DNA from: DATJPR01 sp963811705 | GTDB taxonomy: Bacteria > Bacteroidota > Ignavibacteria > UBA10030 > UBA6906 | Length of the DNA: 64,000 nucleotides | NCBI GenBank assembly: GCA_963811705.1 | Contig: CAWESL010000022.1 | Span: 62,001 to 126,000, forward strand | Direction: 5' to 3' | In this document: piece by piece, positions 18,033 to 27,024 of the stretch | How positions within the stretch are numbered: the stretch's first letter is position 1 | Layout of the letters: each line of letters begins with the position of its first letter | Program-made: the position numbers and the translations under genes | The notes under the pieces: generated by a model | What the model saw: the letters and a program-made list of their open reading frames with translations, nothing else | Database searches by the model: none | Told to the model about the DNA's origin: nothing

Positions 18033-18929
18033 TTAAGAGACCGGACGTCCGCCGGGACTGACATTCAGGAACTGATCAAGATCGCGGGCGGTCGATGCAA
18101 CGACGTCGAACCATTGATGCACGTTGGCCTGTTCCGCGGCAGCACGGCCGCCGAGAATGGCAATGGCTCCCGAATCTTTCGCTGAGGCCGCCAGCTCTTC
18201 GAGCATCGCGTGCCGGAAGTCCGGTCCGGAAGCGCAGGTGAGGGAGACGCAGACCGCTGTCGGGCGCATGGTTCGGACAGCCCGAACCAGGGCGATCAGC
18301 GGCGTCTGGGCACCGAGATAATGAACGCGCCATCCTTCAGCCTCGAACAGATAGCCGATGCAGCGAAGGCCGATTTCATGCGCTTCCTCGCCCAGGCAGG
18401 CAAGGAGCACGGAGCGTCCGTTCGGCTCTTTCAGATGAATTTGCGACTGAAGTCGCGCCAGCGCATCGAGAGTCTTATGCGACGCGAGATGTTCCTGTTC
18501 GATCCCGAGCGCGCCCTCTTCCCACCGACTGCCGATGTCGCGGAACCCCAGCCGGATAATATCGTCGTAGATCTGCCAGAGGGGAATCTTGTGTTCGTAC
18601 AGATACGAGAGGTAGTGCAGGAGGCTGGAATCCGTGGGAGAGAGGAGGCGTTCGACGAACTCGCGGGAGAGTTTTCGCACATCACGTTCGAGGACGGCGA
18701 GTTGCAGTTTGGAAGATCCCTCCTCTTCCGGTGTCATCTCGAGCGCACCCAACGGCTCGATGTTGTTCTTCTCCGCAAACTCGATCACGTACTTGATCAC
18801 GAATTTGCGATGCCCCCCGGGGGTCTTCTGGCACTTGAGCGCGCCTTCATCCGCCCAGCGTTTTACAGTGGTCTCCGTGACATTGAAAAGACGTGCAACG
18901 TCAGCCGTGGAGAGAACTGTCTTTTGCAT
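18033..18929 (-). CDS. CarH/LitR-like MerR-family B12-binding transcriptional regulator
   Basis: 298 residues. Residues 4-60 form a MerR/excisionase-type winged helix (STADVARLFNVTETTVKRWADEG...GGHRKF). Residues 85-165 are a four-helix B12-capping bundle with W136-x9-E146-H147, the motif that caps adenosylcobalamin in CarH. Residues 170-290 form the cobalamin Rossmann domain with E182-x-H184-x2-G187, SLT and LGG. The residue after the Trp, His132 in Thermus CarH and the light-state upper ligand, is Glu137 here. Start at 18929 has AGGG upstream; ATG at 18947 is an alternative. It may be a light or B12-sensing repressor; its targets are unknown. Confidence 0.85.
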   Translation of the reverse strand: MQKTVLSTADVARLFNVTETTVKRWADEGALKCQKTPGGHRKFVIKYVIEFAEKNNIEPLGALEMTPEEEGSSKLQLAVLERDVRKLSREFVERLLSPTDSSLLHYLSYLYEHKIPLWQIYDDIIRLGFRDIGSRWEEGALGIEQEHLASHKTLDALARLQSQIHLKEPNGRSVLLACLGEEAHEIGLRCIGYLFEAEGWRVHYLGAQTPLIALVRAVRTMRPTAVCVSLTCASGPDFRHAMLEELAASAKDSGAIAILGGRAAAEQANVHQWFDVVASTARDLDQFLNVSPGGRPVS

Positions 18930-19160
18930 CACTGCGCCCTGAGCCATTGAAACGGAGATTTCAACCGAATGTGTCGTGATGCGGCATTCACCGGAACTCG
19001 CCTCTACGACTGATTGCAGACGCACCCTCGCCGGAGCCGAACATGACTGGAAAGTCTCGTTTGGGAGAAGGAATTGAGGCAGCATTTCTCTAACATCCCC
19101 ATCTCATGCGATGGTTCCACGGATGAAAGAATCCGTGGGTCCGGGCTGGCGTGGATAGCC

Positions 19161-21368
19161 TTATTCGTGCCGAAAGACGAGGGCCCCAAGTGGGGGGAGG
19201 GTTATCGCGATGGAATGATTCCGTCCGTGACAGGGAGAGGGTTCTGCGTAAACGTAGCCCGCGTTGCCCAGGTTGCTTCCCCCGTAAAGTTCGGCGTCGC
19301 TGTTGAGGATTTCGGCATACCCGCCGGGTTCGGGGACTCCGATGCGATACCCCATGCGGGGGACGGGTGTACAATTGAAGACACAGATGACGGAGGTCCC
19401 TGCGGCGGATTTCCGTTCGAAGGCAATCACGCTATTCGCGCTGTCCTGGAAATCGATCCAATCGAACCCCGTGTACTCGAAATCCACTTCGTGAAGTTCC
19501 CGGTGCGTCCGGTACGCCGCATTGAGGTCTTTCACCCAGCGTTGGATGCCCTGGTGTGGAGCGTACTGGAGAAGATGCCAGTCGAGACTGGTTTCGTGAT
19601 TCCATTCGTTCCATTGCCCGAAATCGATCCCCATGAACAGGAGCTTCTTGCCGGGGAAGGCATACATCAACCCGAGAAGCAGCCGCATATTGGCGAACTT
19701 CTGCCAGTCGTCGCCCGGCATCTTGCCCAGCATCGATTGTTTACCGTGGACGACTTCGTCATGGGAGAAGGGCAGGACAAACTTCTCGTTGAACGCATAG
19801 AGAAGGGCGAAGGTCAGACTGCCCTGGTGGAACTTTCTGTGGATCGGGTCCTTTGAGAAGTACTCGATCATGTCGTGCATCCAGCCCATGTTCCATTTCA
19901 GATCGAATCCCAGACCGCCGTGGTCAAGAAGGTGCGACACGCCCGGCCATGCAGTGGATTCCTCGGCAACCAGAAGAAAACCGGGATACTGTTCGTGGAC
20001 AATGCTATTCAGATACTTGATGAATTCGATGGCTTCCAGGTTCTCGCGGCCGCCGTACTGATTCGGGATCCACTCCCCTTCCTTGCGTGAGTAGTCGAGA
20101 TAGAGCATCGATGCAACAGCGTCAATGCGCAGTCCGTCAATGTGATACTTCTTGCTCCAGAACAGCGCATTGCTGATCAGGAAGTTCTTGACCTCGTGCC
20201 GGCCGAAATTGAAAATGAAGGTCCCCCAGTCCTGATGTTCTCCCTGCTTCGGGTCCGAATGCTCGTACAGGTGAGACCCGTCGAAGTATCCCAGCGCATG
20301 AGCGTCCTTGGGAAAATGTGCTGGCACCCAGTCAAGGATCACGCCGATGTGGTGCTGGTGGAGGTGGTCGACAAGCGCCATGAAGTCCTGCGGCGTGCCG
20401 AACCGGCTCGTCGGCGCGAAATAGCCGGTAACCTGGTATCCCCAGGACGCATCGAGCGGATGTTCCATGACAGGAAGGAATTCCACATGGGTATATCCCA
20501 TGTCAAGAACGTACGCTGTCAGTCGGTCGGCAAGCTCCCGGTAGGAGAGCCACTGGTTTCCTTCGTCGCGACGCCACGATCCAAGATGCACTTCGTAGAC
20601 TGCGAGCGGCCGGTGCAGCGCGTCCCCGGTGCGCCGCTCTTCCATCCATTCCTGGTCGTGCCACTCATAGCCTCGGAGAAAATTCACGCGCGAGGCGGTG
20701 CGGGGGCGCACTTCCATTTCGACGCCGTACGGGTCCGATTTGTCATGGTAACTCCCGTTTGGTCCCTTGACCTCGAACTTGTACAGCTCCCCTTCCATGA
20801 GTCCGGGGATGAAAATTTCCCAGACGCCCGAAGAGCCGAGCGATCGCATCGCGTGAAAGCGCCTGTCCCACCCGTTGAACTCGCCGATCACGCTGACGCT
20901 CCCCGCGCTGGGCGCCCAGACGGCGAATTGCACGCCGCCGATCCCGTTCACGACGGCATAGTGTGCGCCAAGTTTTTCGTACGCTTCATGGTGATTGCCG
21001 GCATTGAACAGGTAGAGATCAAACTCGGTGAGGGTCGGGAGAAAGGCATACGAATCGTGAAAGCTGGTCGTCGATCCGTCTTCCATCCGCTTTTTGAGCT
21101 TGTAGGGAAAGACGTACCGCCGGTCTTCAAACACGCTTTCAAAGAAACCGTCCGGGTGGACACGGAGCATGGGATGCTCGACGATATCATGGGACGCCGT
21201 CTCTTCTGTTACCCATGCCTCTACCGCGCCCGGGAGGAAGGCCCGGACGACCACCGCGGGTTTTTCCCCCGCCCTCGTCAGCACGTGCGCACCGAGGACA
21301 ACGTAGGGATCATGGTGGTTGCTATAGAGAATTCGGTAGACGTCGTCAATGGGGGCTGTCGTGTTCAT
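19161..21368 (-). CDS. glgB: 1,4-alpha-glucan branching enzyme GlgB
   Basis: 735 residues. Two N-terminal beta-sandwich domains (FNGWDRR marks CBM48) precede a GH13 barrel. DGLRIDAVASML carries the nucleophile Asp, LLVAEESTAWPG the acid/base Glu, and FSHDEVVHGKQSM the transition-state-stabilising His-Asp pair. It makes alpha-1,6 branches in glycogen. The start at 21368 gives MNTTAPIDDVY, the usual beginning; an upstream in-frame start adds 24 basic residues. It is divergent from a small receiver gene. No other glycogen gene is in the window. Confidence 0.94.
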   Translation of the reverse strand: MNTTAPIDDVYRILYSNHHDPYVVLGAHVLTRAGEKPAVVVRAFLPGAVEAWVTEETASHDIVEHPMLRVHPDGFFESVFEDRRYVFPYKLKKRMEDGSTTSFHDSYAFLPTLTEFDLYLFNAGNHHEAYEKLGAHYAVVNGIGGVQFAVWAPSAGSVSVIGEFNGWDRRFHAMRSLGSSGVWEIFIPGLMEGELYKFEVKGPNGSYHDKSDPYGVEMEVRPRTASRVNFLRGYEWHDQEWMEERRTGDALHRPLAVYEVHLGSWRRDEGNQWLSYRELADRLTAYVLDMGYTHVEFLPVMEHPLDASWGYQVTGYFAPTSRFGTPQDFMALVDHLHQHHIGVILDWVPAHFPKDAHALGYFDGSHLYEHSDPKQGEHQDWGTFIFNFGRHEVKNFLISNALFWSKKYHIDGLRIDAVASMLYLDYSRKEGEWIPNQYGGRENLEAIEFIKYLNSIVHEQYPGFLLVAEESTAWPGVSHLLDHGGLGFDLKWNMGWMHDMIEYFSKDPIHRKFHQGSLTFALLYAFNEKFVLPFSHDEVVHGKQSMLGKMPGDDWQKFANMRLLLGLMYAFPGKKLLFMGIDFGQWNEWNHETSLDWHLLQYAPHQGIQRWVKDLNAAYRTHRELHEVDFEYTGFDWIDFQDSANSVIAFERKSAAGTSVICVFNCTPVPRMGYRIGVPEPGGYAEILNSDAELYGGSNLGNAGYVYAEPSPCHGRNHSIAITLPPLGALVFRHE

Positions 21369-21510
21369 GGTCACTTTGAAGAAACGTGAAAGGAAGGGGA
21401 TCGCACCCTGCGTCTTTTGCCGTGATTTTGGCCGCTTCAATCCCTCTTCCGATGGCGCAATGTTTGTACCTCATCTGTCAAACATGGCGAGGGAACCGCG
21501 GGATCCAACA

Positions 21511-21903
21511 ATGAACATACTGGTTGTTGACGACGAAGTTATCTATCTGGATCTTCTGGCGGAGATCCTGACACTGTACGGCCATTCAGTGTTCAAAGCG
21601 GCGACGGTGGATGCCGCACTTGAACATCTCCACGTCCAGCAAATCGATCTCATCATCTCCGATGTGAGCATGCCCGGCAAGAACGGCGTTTCGTTTCATG
21701 CGGAGGTCCGGGACGATTACCGGTTCCAGCGGCTGCCGTTTATCTGGAACACGGCGTATGTGGAGTTGCAGGAGCTTCTCGACCTCGTCGATCCCTCGGT
21801 GGACTTCAAGGTGGAGAAATCCAAAGGGCTCCCCACGTTGCTGCACCTTGTTTCCCGCGTTCAGGCAGCCAGGAAGATCGCCGCCACCGCGCCGCTTTCA
21901 TAA
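21511..21903 (+). CDS. Stand-alone response-regulator receiver protein
   Basis: 130 residues that are just one CheY-like domain: ILVVDDE, phosphoacceptor Asp in LIISDVSMPGKNG, and a Lys in VDFKVEKSKG. There is no output domain, so it presumably signals by protein contact or phosphotransfer. Start ATG 21511 follows GGGATCC at a reasonable distance; ATG 21484 would add nine residues. It is divergent from glgB and has no kinase nearby. The receiver at 27025 is similar in style. Confidence 0.85.
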   Translation: MNILVVDDEVIYLDLLAEILTLYGHSVFKAATVDAALEHLHVQQIDLIISDVSMPGKNGVSFHAEVRDDYRFQRLPFIWNTAYVELQELLDLVDPSVDFKVEKSKGLPTLLHLVSRVQAARKIAATAPLS

Positions 21904-21961
21904 GCCAGAAGCCTCCGATCCGGTGCGATGTCGTTCCGGGTGGGAACGCAGCCGGCGTTTG

Positions 21962-21988
21962 CCCTCCGGTCCTTTCCGCACCGGAGGG
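21962..21988 (+). terminator. Hairpin after the receiver gene
   Basis: CCCTCCGGT (21962-21970) pairs perfectly with ACCGGAGGG (21980-21988) across a 9-base loop, 58 bases after the receiver stop. There is no T-run, so it may be a Rho-dependent pause or mRNA-end structure instead of an intrinsic terminator. Confidence 0.4.
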
Positions 21989-22030
21989 ACCGTCGCGTGG
22001 TGAGAAGGTACGAAAACCCCTCCGAAGCGT

Positions 22031-22072
22031 CAAGGTACGTGCCTTGACAATCCTGACCCATTCTCCTATCAT
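22031..22072 (+). promoter_or_regulatory. Strong sigma-70-like promoter with palindromic operator candidate
   Basis: TTGACA (22044-22049) and TATCAT (22067-22072) are exactly 17 bp apart, 75 bp before the TTG start of the next gene. CAAGGTACGTGCCTTG (22031-22046), a 16-bp palindrome with one mismatched pair, overlaps the -35 box and could bind a repressor or activator. Confidence 0.55.
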
Positions 22073-22146
22073 GCAGCACAGGCCCCCCTGCCGGATGTCA
22101 ACGCGGCATTCGTCCGGGGAATCCCGACTGCGGCAGGAGAAATTCC

Positions 22147-23370
22147 TTGAAGGGGACCACGGAAAATCTTCAGCGGTTCTTCGAAACCGTCGCGAATCTC
22201 TCGTTCTGGCGCAGGCTCTTCGCCTGGAGACCGGTCCGCGCGCTCAGCTATGAGGCGTTCAAGGAGTTCGGACTCCTCCTTGAACCCGCTGATCGACGGG
22301 CGGAAGAATTCGAGCGGACGTCCGCCCGGCTTTCCCTGGCCGAAAATGAGCTTGGGCACGCGAAGGATCAGATTCGGTTTTATGAAAACGAACGGGGTGA
22401 GTCGCGCTCGACCGGCGAACAGCTGCGCGCAACGATTGGCTCCCTCAATCAGGAACTTGCGCTCCTGCGCGAACGCGATCAGCAGCGCGAATCGCAAACG
22501 CAAACAGCGGTGACCGCGCTCCGCGCCATCCAGGATCAGATTGCCGCAGATCGATCGGCGGAACTTGATACGCGGGAAGCGGAAGCGCGCGACCGCATCG
22601 AACGGATGAGGAAGACGTGGCGCGACCATGAGCAGCTCGTCCGCGAGCGAATCAAGCTTCTCTGCCAGCGACATACCGTGGAGTACGTCGACGTCGTCCC
22701 ATTCCGCGGCTCACCCGACAACACCCTTCTCTTCGGCGACGACTATGTCGTCTTCGATGCAAAAAGCCCGGCCAACGACGACCTCCGGAATTTCCCGGCT
22801 TATCTCAAGTCGCAGGCGGAAGCTGCACGGAAATACGCGAAGGAAGAGAAGGTCCGAAGAGACGTCTACTTCGTCGTTCCTTCCCAGGCGCTCCCTTCCC
22901 TCCAGTCGTTTGTCTACAACTTCCAGGACCACGATGTCTTCATCGTCTCCGTCGATTCCCTGGAGCCGATCATCCTGTCGTTGCGGAGAATTCAGGATTA
23001 CGCGCTGGCGGAGCAGCTCAACCCCGAAGACCGCGAGAATATCGTTCGCATCATCGCACGGTTCATGCATATGGCGAAACGTCGGGTCCAGGTCGACGCG
23101 TTCTTCAGCCGCCAGTTTCTCGATGCCTTGTCGGCCGCAGAAACGGAACTCGACGGTGAGTTGCTTTCGGAGATCCGGGACTCCGAACGGTCCCTGAAGT
23201 TGAACCCGCCCCAGGACCAGCGGACAAAACTCCTCACGCGTGAAGAATTGCAGGACCGGCAGGAACACATCGAAAGCGAGATCGCGTCTCGCGACATCCC
23301 CGGCACCCTCCCCCCGGCGTCGATCACCCCCAAGGCGAAGAGCGGAGAGAAATCACCGGCCCAAGAGTGA
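22147..23370 (+). CDS. Coiled-coil protein with RmuC-like PD-(D/E)XK nuclease core
   Basis: 407 residues. Residues 45-175 are a long charged coiled coil. Residues about 180-270 look like a restriction-endonuclease fold: SPDNTLLFGDDYVVFDAKSP provides Asp191 and D204-A-K206, matching the PD...DxK arrangement of RmuC, followed by a tyrosine-containing helix and the VYFVVPSQ strand. Function could be DNA recombination or rearrangement control, by analogy only. It uses a TTG start with a strong AGGAGA at the right distance. It has its own promoter (22044-22072) and ends at a bidirectional terminator. Confidence 0.6.
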   Translation: MKGTTENLQRFFETVANLSFWRRLFAWRPVRALSYEAFKEFGLLLEPADRRAEEFERTSARLSLAENELGHAKDQIRFYENERGESRSTGEQLRATIGSLNQELALLRERDQQRESQTQTAVTALRAIQDQIAADRSAELDTREAEARDRIERMRKTWRDHEQLVRERIKLLCQRHTVEYVDVVPFRGSPDNTLLFGDDYVVFDAKSPANDDLRNFPAYLKSQAEAARKYAKEEKVRRDVYFVVPSQALPSLQSFVYNFQDHDVFIVSVDSLEPIILSLRRIQDYALAEQLNPEDRENIVRIIARFMHMAKRRVQVDAFFSRQFLDALSAAETELDGELLSEIRDSERSLKLNPPQDQRTKLLTREELQDRQEHIESEIASRDIPGTLPPASITPKAKSGEKSPAQE

Positions 23371-23399
23371 AAAGCGTGTTCTGAGCGTTCAGGAACGGC

Positions 23400-23434
23400 A
23401 AAGCCCCGACTCTGTTTCCAGAAGTCGGGGCTTT
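23400..23434. terminator. Bidirectional intrinsic terminator
   Basis: AAAGCCCCGACT (23400-23411) pairs with AGTCGGGGCTTT (23423-23434) around an 11-base loop, giving A and T tracts at both sides. It lies between the convergent nuclease-like gene and thioredoxin gene. Confidence 0.85.
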
Positions 23435-23456
23435 CGCACACCACGGCAAAACCCAA

Positions 23457-23825
23457 TCAATTAAGAAGCGGTTTCTGCACTTTCAGGACATCGGAAATGG
23501 CCTGGACAAACGACTCCTTGGGGAGTGCGCCCATCGCCATCTGGGGCTTTCCTTCCTTTGGAATGAAAAGGATTGAAGGGATGCTGCGGATACCGAAGAC
23601 GGAAGCGAGTTCCTGTTCCTTCTCCGTGTCTACTTTATAGATGTCGATTTGTCCCTTGAATTCTTTCCCGAGTTCCTCGAGCACCGGTGCAACCATTTTG
23701 CACGGTCCGCACCAGTCCGCATAGAAGTCCACGATCGCCGGGCGTTCACCGTTGAACTTCCATTCCTGGTTGTTTTCGTAATCGAACACTTTCTTCAAGA
23801 ATGTGTCCTTCGTGAGATGCTCCAT
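23457..23825 (-). CDS. trxA: Thioredoxin
   Basis: 122-residue thioredoxin with the active site W38-C39-G-P-C42-K43, the PAIVDFYADWCGPC strand and the cis-proline element IRSIPSILF. It reduces disulfides in cytosolic proteins. Start 23825 gives MEHLTKDTF with GGAGGAG just upstream; the 37 codons ahead of it in frame are not credible. Slightly longer N-terminus than E. coli TrxA. Single-gene unit ending at the shared terminator. Confidence 0.94.
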   Translation of the reverse strand: MEHLTKDTFLKKVFDYENNQEWKFNGERPAIVDFYADWCGPCKMVAPVLEELGKEFKGQIDIYKVDTEKEQELASVFGIRSIPSILFIPKEGKPQMAMGALPKESFVQAISDVLKVQKPLLN

Positions 23826-24093
23826 GTACTCCTCCTGCTGTTGGTGCGCCGTATTCGGCACGGTCTTCGGATTCTGCCCTTTGCGGCTGGAATCAGCCTC
23901 TTCCAGGGCGTTACCCTTTCTGCTAATAAGATGCACAGACTCATTGAAGGGGTCAGGGGCGTGCCAGGTGAAGACGGTTACGCGTATTTTGATATGAACT
24001 TCGCTTCGGAGAGTCCACTTCGCGATTCAGTGGATGTTCCAGTCCATCCGGGGCTCTCTTTTCAGAAGCGCAAGCTCCTGCTTTTGAAACAAT

Positions 24094-24188
24094 GGCCAGC
24101 GGACAGTGAACAGCAGCCAGTCCCTTCGCCATCAACGGTCGATTGTGGACTGCCCACCGTCTCCTGTCCCCTGTCCACTGTTGACTGT
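24094..24188. repeat. Inverted heptamer arrays after the DUF3276 gene
   Basis: GGCCAGC-GGACAGT-GAACAGC-AGCCAGT (24094-24121) and CCACCGT-CTCCTGT-CCCCTGT-CCACTGT-TGACTGT (24154-24188) each hold a strict 7-bp period and are largely complementary, so the region can fold into a long imperfect hairpin just past the DUF3276 stop. No gene lies in it. Confidence 0.7.
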
Positions 24189-24194
24189 CTACGA

Positions 24195-24425
24195 TTAATG
24201 CGCCACCGCCGCTGCCGCCGCCTCATCCACGGCCTGCCGGAACTGCTCCACCGTCTCCCCGAACACCCGCACGGTGTTCCGCGTGCGCTTGTCGTCGGCG
24301 TCGACCTTGCTTTCGGAAATCGAAATGTATTTGGCCCCGTTCTTCGCTTCCCGCACGTCGACAAAATACGTCGTTCTGCCCGAGCGGACCATGGTGGAAT
24401 AGAGCGCTCCATTATTGTCTGTCAT
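24195..24425 (-). CDS. DUF3276 / PUR-family nucleic-acid-binding protein
   Basis: 76 residues. GRTTYFVDVREAKNGAKYISISESK matches the PUR-repeat pattern of DUF3276 proteins, which are common in Bacteroidota and spirochaetes and bind DNA or RNA. An Ala-rich tail (DEAAAAAVAH) ends it. AGGAGGG precedes the ATG. It stands alone between the thioredoxin gene and a broken peptidase gene. It is one of the better lineage markers in the window. Confidence 0.8.
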   Translation of the reverse strand: MTDNNGALYSTMVRSGRTTYFVDVREAKNGAKYISISESKVDADDKRTRNTVRVFGETVEQFRQAVDEAAAAAVAH

Positions 24426-24578
24426 ACCGCCCTCCTGTGTGATGAGTTCTTGACGCGGGAGACCGAGCGAGACGGGGGCTACTATTAGTATACTGCGGAG
24501 GAGGGATTTTTCCGATGAGGAAGTGATGCGAGCGAAACTTTATTTTCGCGGGGGCGCCCGCAATCGACAACCGTGGGT

Positions 24579-25989
24579 CTAAGGGCCTTCTTCAGAAAGG
24601 AGAAGAGACAGGAATGCTTCAGCCACCGCTCCCAGCTCCAGTTCCCGGGGATGGATCGCCGAAAGCTGATCGTTTGCGGAGTGATGATAATCGAAATACC
24701 GCTGGCTTTCAACCACAAGCCCGAATCCAGGCACACCGGTCCGCACCATCGGCGTGATATCGACCCCGCCAAAACCGGGTCCCCATTCCGAGGCCTGAAG
24801 CGGGACAAAGAGCGGACTCCACCGGACTGCCTTTTGGATGAACGCCGAATCTCCTTCAAGCTCAAAGCCCGTCGGCGCAAACCCGCCGCGGTCGCTTTCG
24901 ATGAGCGCAACATGATGTTCCGACTTCCGGGCCGGATTCTCGGCGTACCCGCGTCCGCCCTTGTTCCCATTCTCTTCATTCATGAATGCCACCGCACGGA
25001 TCGTCCGCCTGGGGTGGATCCCGAGCGCATTGATCAGCCGGAGCGCCTCGATCGCCTGCACGCAGCCCGATCCGTCATCCACCGCGCCAACGCCTTTGTC
25101 CCAGCAATCAAGATGACCGCCGACCACGATGATGTCGCCGGGTTTCTCGCTTCCTACGATTTCTCCGAGGACATTGGCAGAAGGGCGCTTCGGGAAGCGT
25201 CCTGCAATCGAGGGCCATCCTCACTTTCAACGAAGGATCGCGTTTGATGCGTGCGCTCAAGGTATCCGCGTCAACGGTGCTGATTGCGGCGGCCGGCACC
25301 TTCACAACGCCATCGTCGTATCCCATGACACCGGTGTGCGGGACCTTGTCTTGTCGGAGGGTCATCGACCGCACGAGCGACGCGACGCCGCCGACGCGCC
25401 CGGCTTCAATCGCTCCCTCTCCACGCTGGTCCACGGCGCCTTCGTACGCCTCGAACGTGTTGACCTTCGTCGCATCCATCGGCCTGTTGAAGAAGATGAT
25501 CTTCCCCTTTGCCTCCGGCCCGAGTGCCCGGGCCTCTTCACGGGAGTGAACCTCGATGACGCCGGCGGTGATCCCCTGCTTCGGCGTCGCAATGCTTCCA
25601 CCGAGCGCACAGATGTTGAGAGCAAACGGACGGCGGCCGAGGATCTCCGCCTTTTCCATCGTGCCACGCACCCAATGCGGCACGGTCACGGTCTCACGAC
25701 GAACGTTCTGGAAATGCAAACGCTGCATCATCGACTCGATCACCACGACAGCGTCGGCCGCGCCCTTCGAGCCGCTCAGTCGATGCGGCGCTTTGGTCAC
25801 GAGTTCACGCAAAAGATCGTATGATGCCGTCGACCACATCCCTTCGCGAAGAAGTCCGCGGACCACCGGGTTCCACTGCGCCGTGTCCACCTGTTGCGAA
25901 CCTGCAACAGATGTCCCGAACGCCGCGAGGGCAGCCAGAATACACCATTGCTTCCAGCGTGGTCGGAGCGCGTTGTGGTTACAGTCCAT
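24579..25989 (-). pseudogene. Exported M28 family peptidase, interrupted by a one-base frameshift
   Basis: Two frames together make one M28 metallopeptidase. The first part (ATG 25989, signal peptide, then a PA-like insert with GVIEVHSREEA and GKIIFFNRP) is good until VRMALDCRTLP. The second part resumes as RPSANVLGEIVG and carries all zinc-site elements: GGHLDCWDKG with VDDGSG, MNEENG, ESDRGG and YHHSAND. The shift falls at the GGG run 25192-25194, where removing one base restores the frame. The start overlaps the upstream epimerase stop by 11 bases. It is either a recent pseudogene or a homopolymer sequencing error. Confidence 0.8.
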
Positions 25990-27010
25990 ACCGCTTCTTG
26001 ATGCCGGGAATGAGGTAGTCGTTGAACGCACGGTGGCAATCGTACGCAGGCAGGAAATCCCAGTCTCTCCGCGCCGCGTCGTCGTTCACGTCCATCGGCC
26101 AGGAGTCCACGATCGCCTGCCGCTTGTCGTCGGGGACGTAGTCGATCTGCGCACCCTTGAACGCCTTCACCGCCAGCTGCCGGATTTCTTCGGCCGGGAG
26201 ACTGAAGGCGCCGATGTTGTAGACGTGTTGCGAAAGGCGGTCCTGCGGCGCTTCATGAAGCTTGAGGATCGCGGTGATCGCATCCGGCATGGCCATGAAG
26301 GGAATCTGCCGGTCTTCACGGACGAAACAGCTGTACGGCTTCCCCTTTGCGGCGGCGTGCAGCATCTCCGGAGCATAATCGCTCGTCCCTCCGGAGGGAA
26401 CCGTCGTCGCACTGATCAGGCCGGGAAAACGGATCGCCCGGAAATCCACGCCGTCGCGCTTCTGATCGACGGCCAGCTGGCGATAATGGCTGGAATAATA
26501 CCTGCCGAGATGTTCGCAGTAGAGCTTGTTGCAGCCGTACATTGTCACCGGCATGGTCCACTCATGTTCCTTCACCTTGCCGACGCGGGCCTTGGTCGCG
26601 AGATTCGGAAGGCCGTACGCAGCGATGGAACTCGGGAAGAGGAACTTCACGCGTAACCCGTGCCACTGCGCCTGCTCGATCGCGACATGAAGAAGCTGAA
26701 TGGTGCCTTCGACATTGACACGATGGGCAGCCTCCGGCGTGAATTCCGCGCGCGTCGAGAGCAGGGCCGCGAGATGAAAGATCGAATGGATCTCGAACTC
26801 GCTCTGCAGCCGCTCAAGGAGTCGTTGGTCGAGAATATCCCCCGTAATCGTGGCGGCGCATTGGGCGGAGATGGCGGGATCGATCGGCCGGACGTCGATG
26901 GCGATAATGTGCGCGTTCCCCTCGCTGGCGATGCGCTCGATAAGACCGTGTCCCATCTCCCCGTTTGCGCCGGTGATCAGGATCGCCGGTTTCCGAATGT
27001 GGTCACTCAT
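25979..27010 (-). CDS. NAD-dependent epimerase, L-threonine dehydrogenase-like SDR
   Basis: 343-residue extended SDR. GANGEMG binds NAD, and the catalytic Tyr and Lys are in MYGCNKLYCEHL (Y-x3-K) with SSIAAYG providing the Ser. The segment GGTSDYAPEMLHAAAKGKPY closely resembles SDR-type L-threonine 3-dehydrogenases, which oxidise threonine to 2-amino-3-ketobutyrate. Bacteroidota often use this type. A sugar-nucleotide epimerase is the alternative. It precedes the M28 peptidase with an overlap, so the two are co-transcribed. Confidence 0.82.
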   Translation of the reverse strand: MSDHIRKPAILITGANGEMGHGLIERIASEGNAHIIAIDVRPIDPAISAQCAATITGDILDQRLLERLQSEFEIHSIFHLAALLSTRAEFTPEAAHRVNVEGTIQLLHVAIEQAQWHGLRVKFLFPSSIAAYGLPNLATKARVGKVKEHEWTMPVTMYGCNKLYCEHLGRYYSSHYRQLAVDQKRDGVDFRAIRFPGLISATTVPSGGTSDYAPEMLHAAAKGKPYSCFVREDRQIPFMAMPDAITAILKLHEAPQDRLSQHVYNIGAFSLPAEEIRQLAVKAFKGAQIDYVPDDKRQAIVDSWPMDVNDDAARRDWDFLPAYDCHRAFNDYLIPGIKKRYGL

Positions 27011-27024
27011 GGCGGGGCATCATG

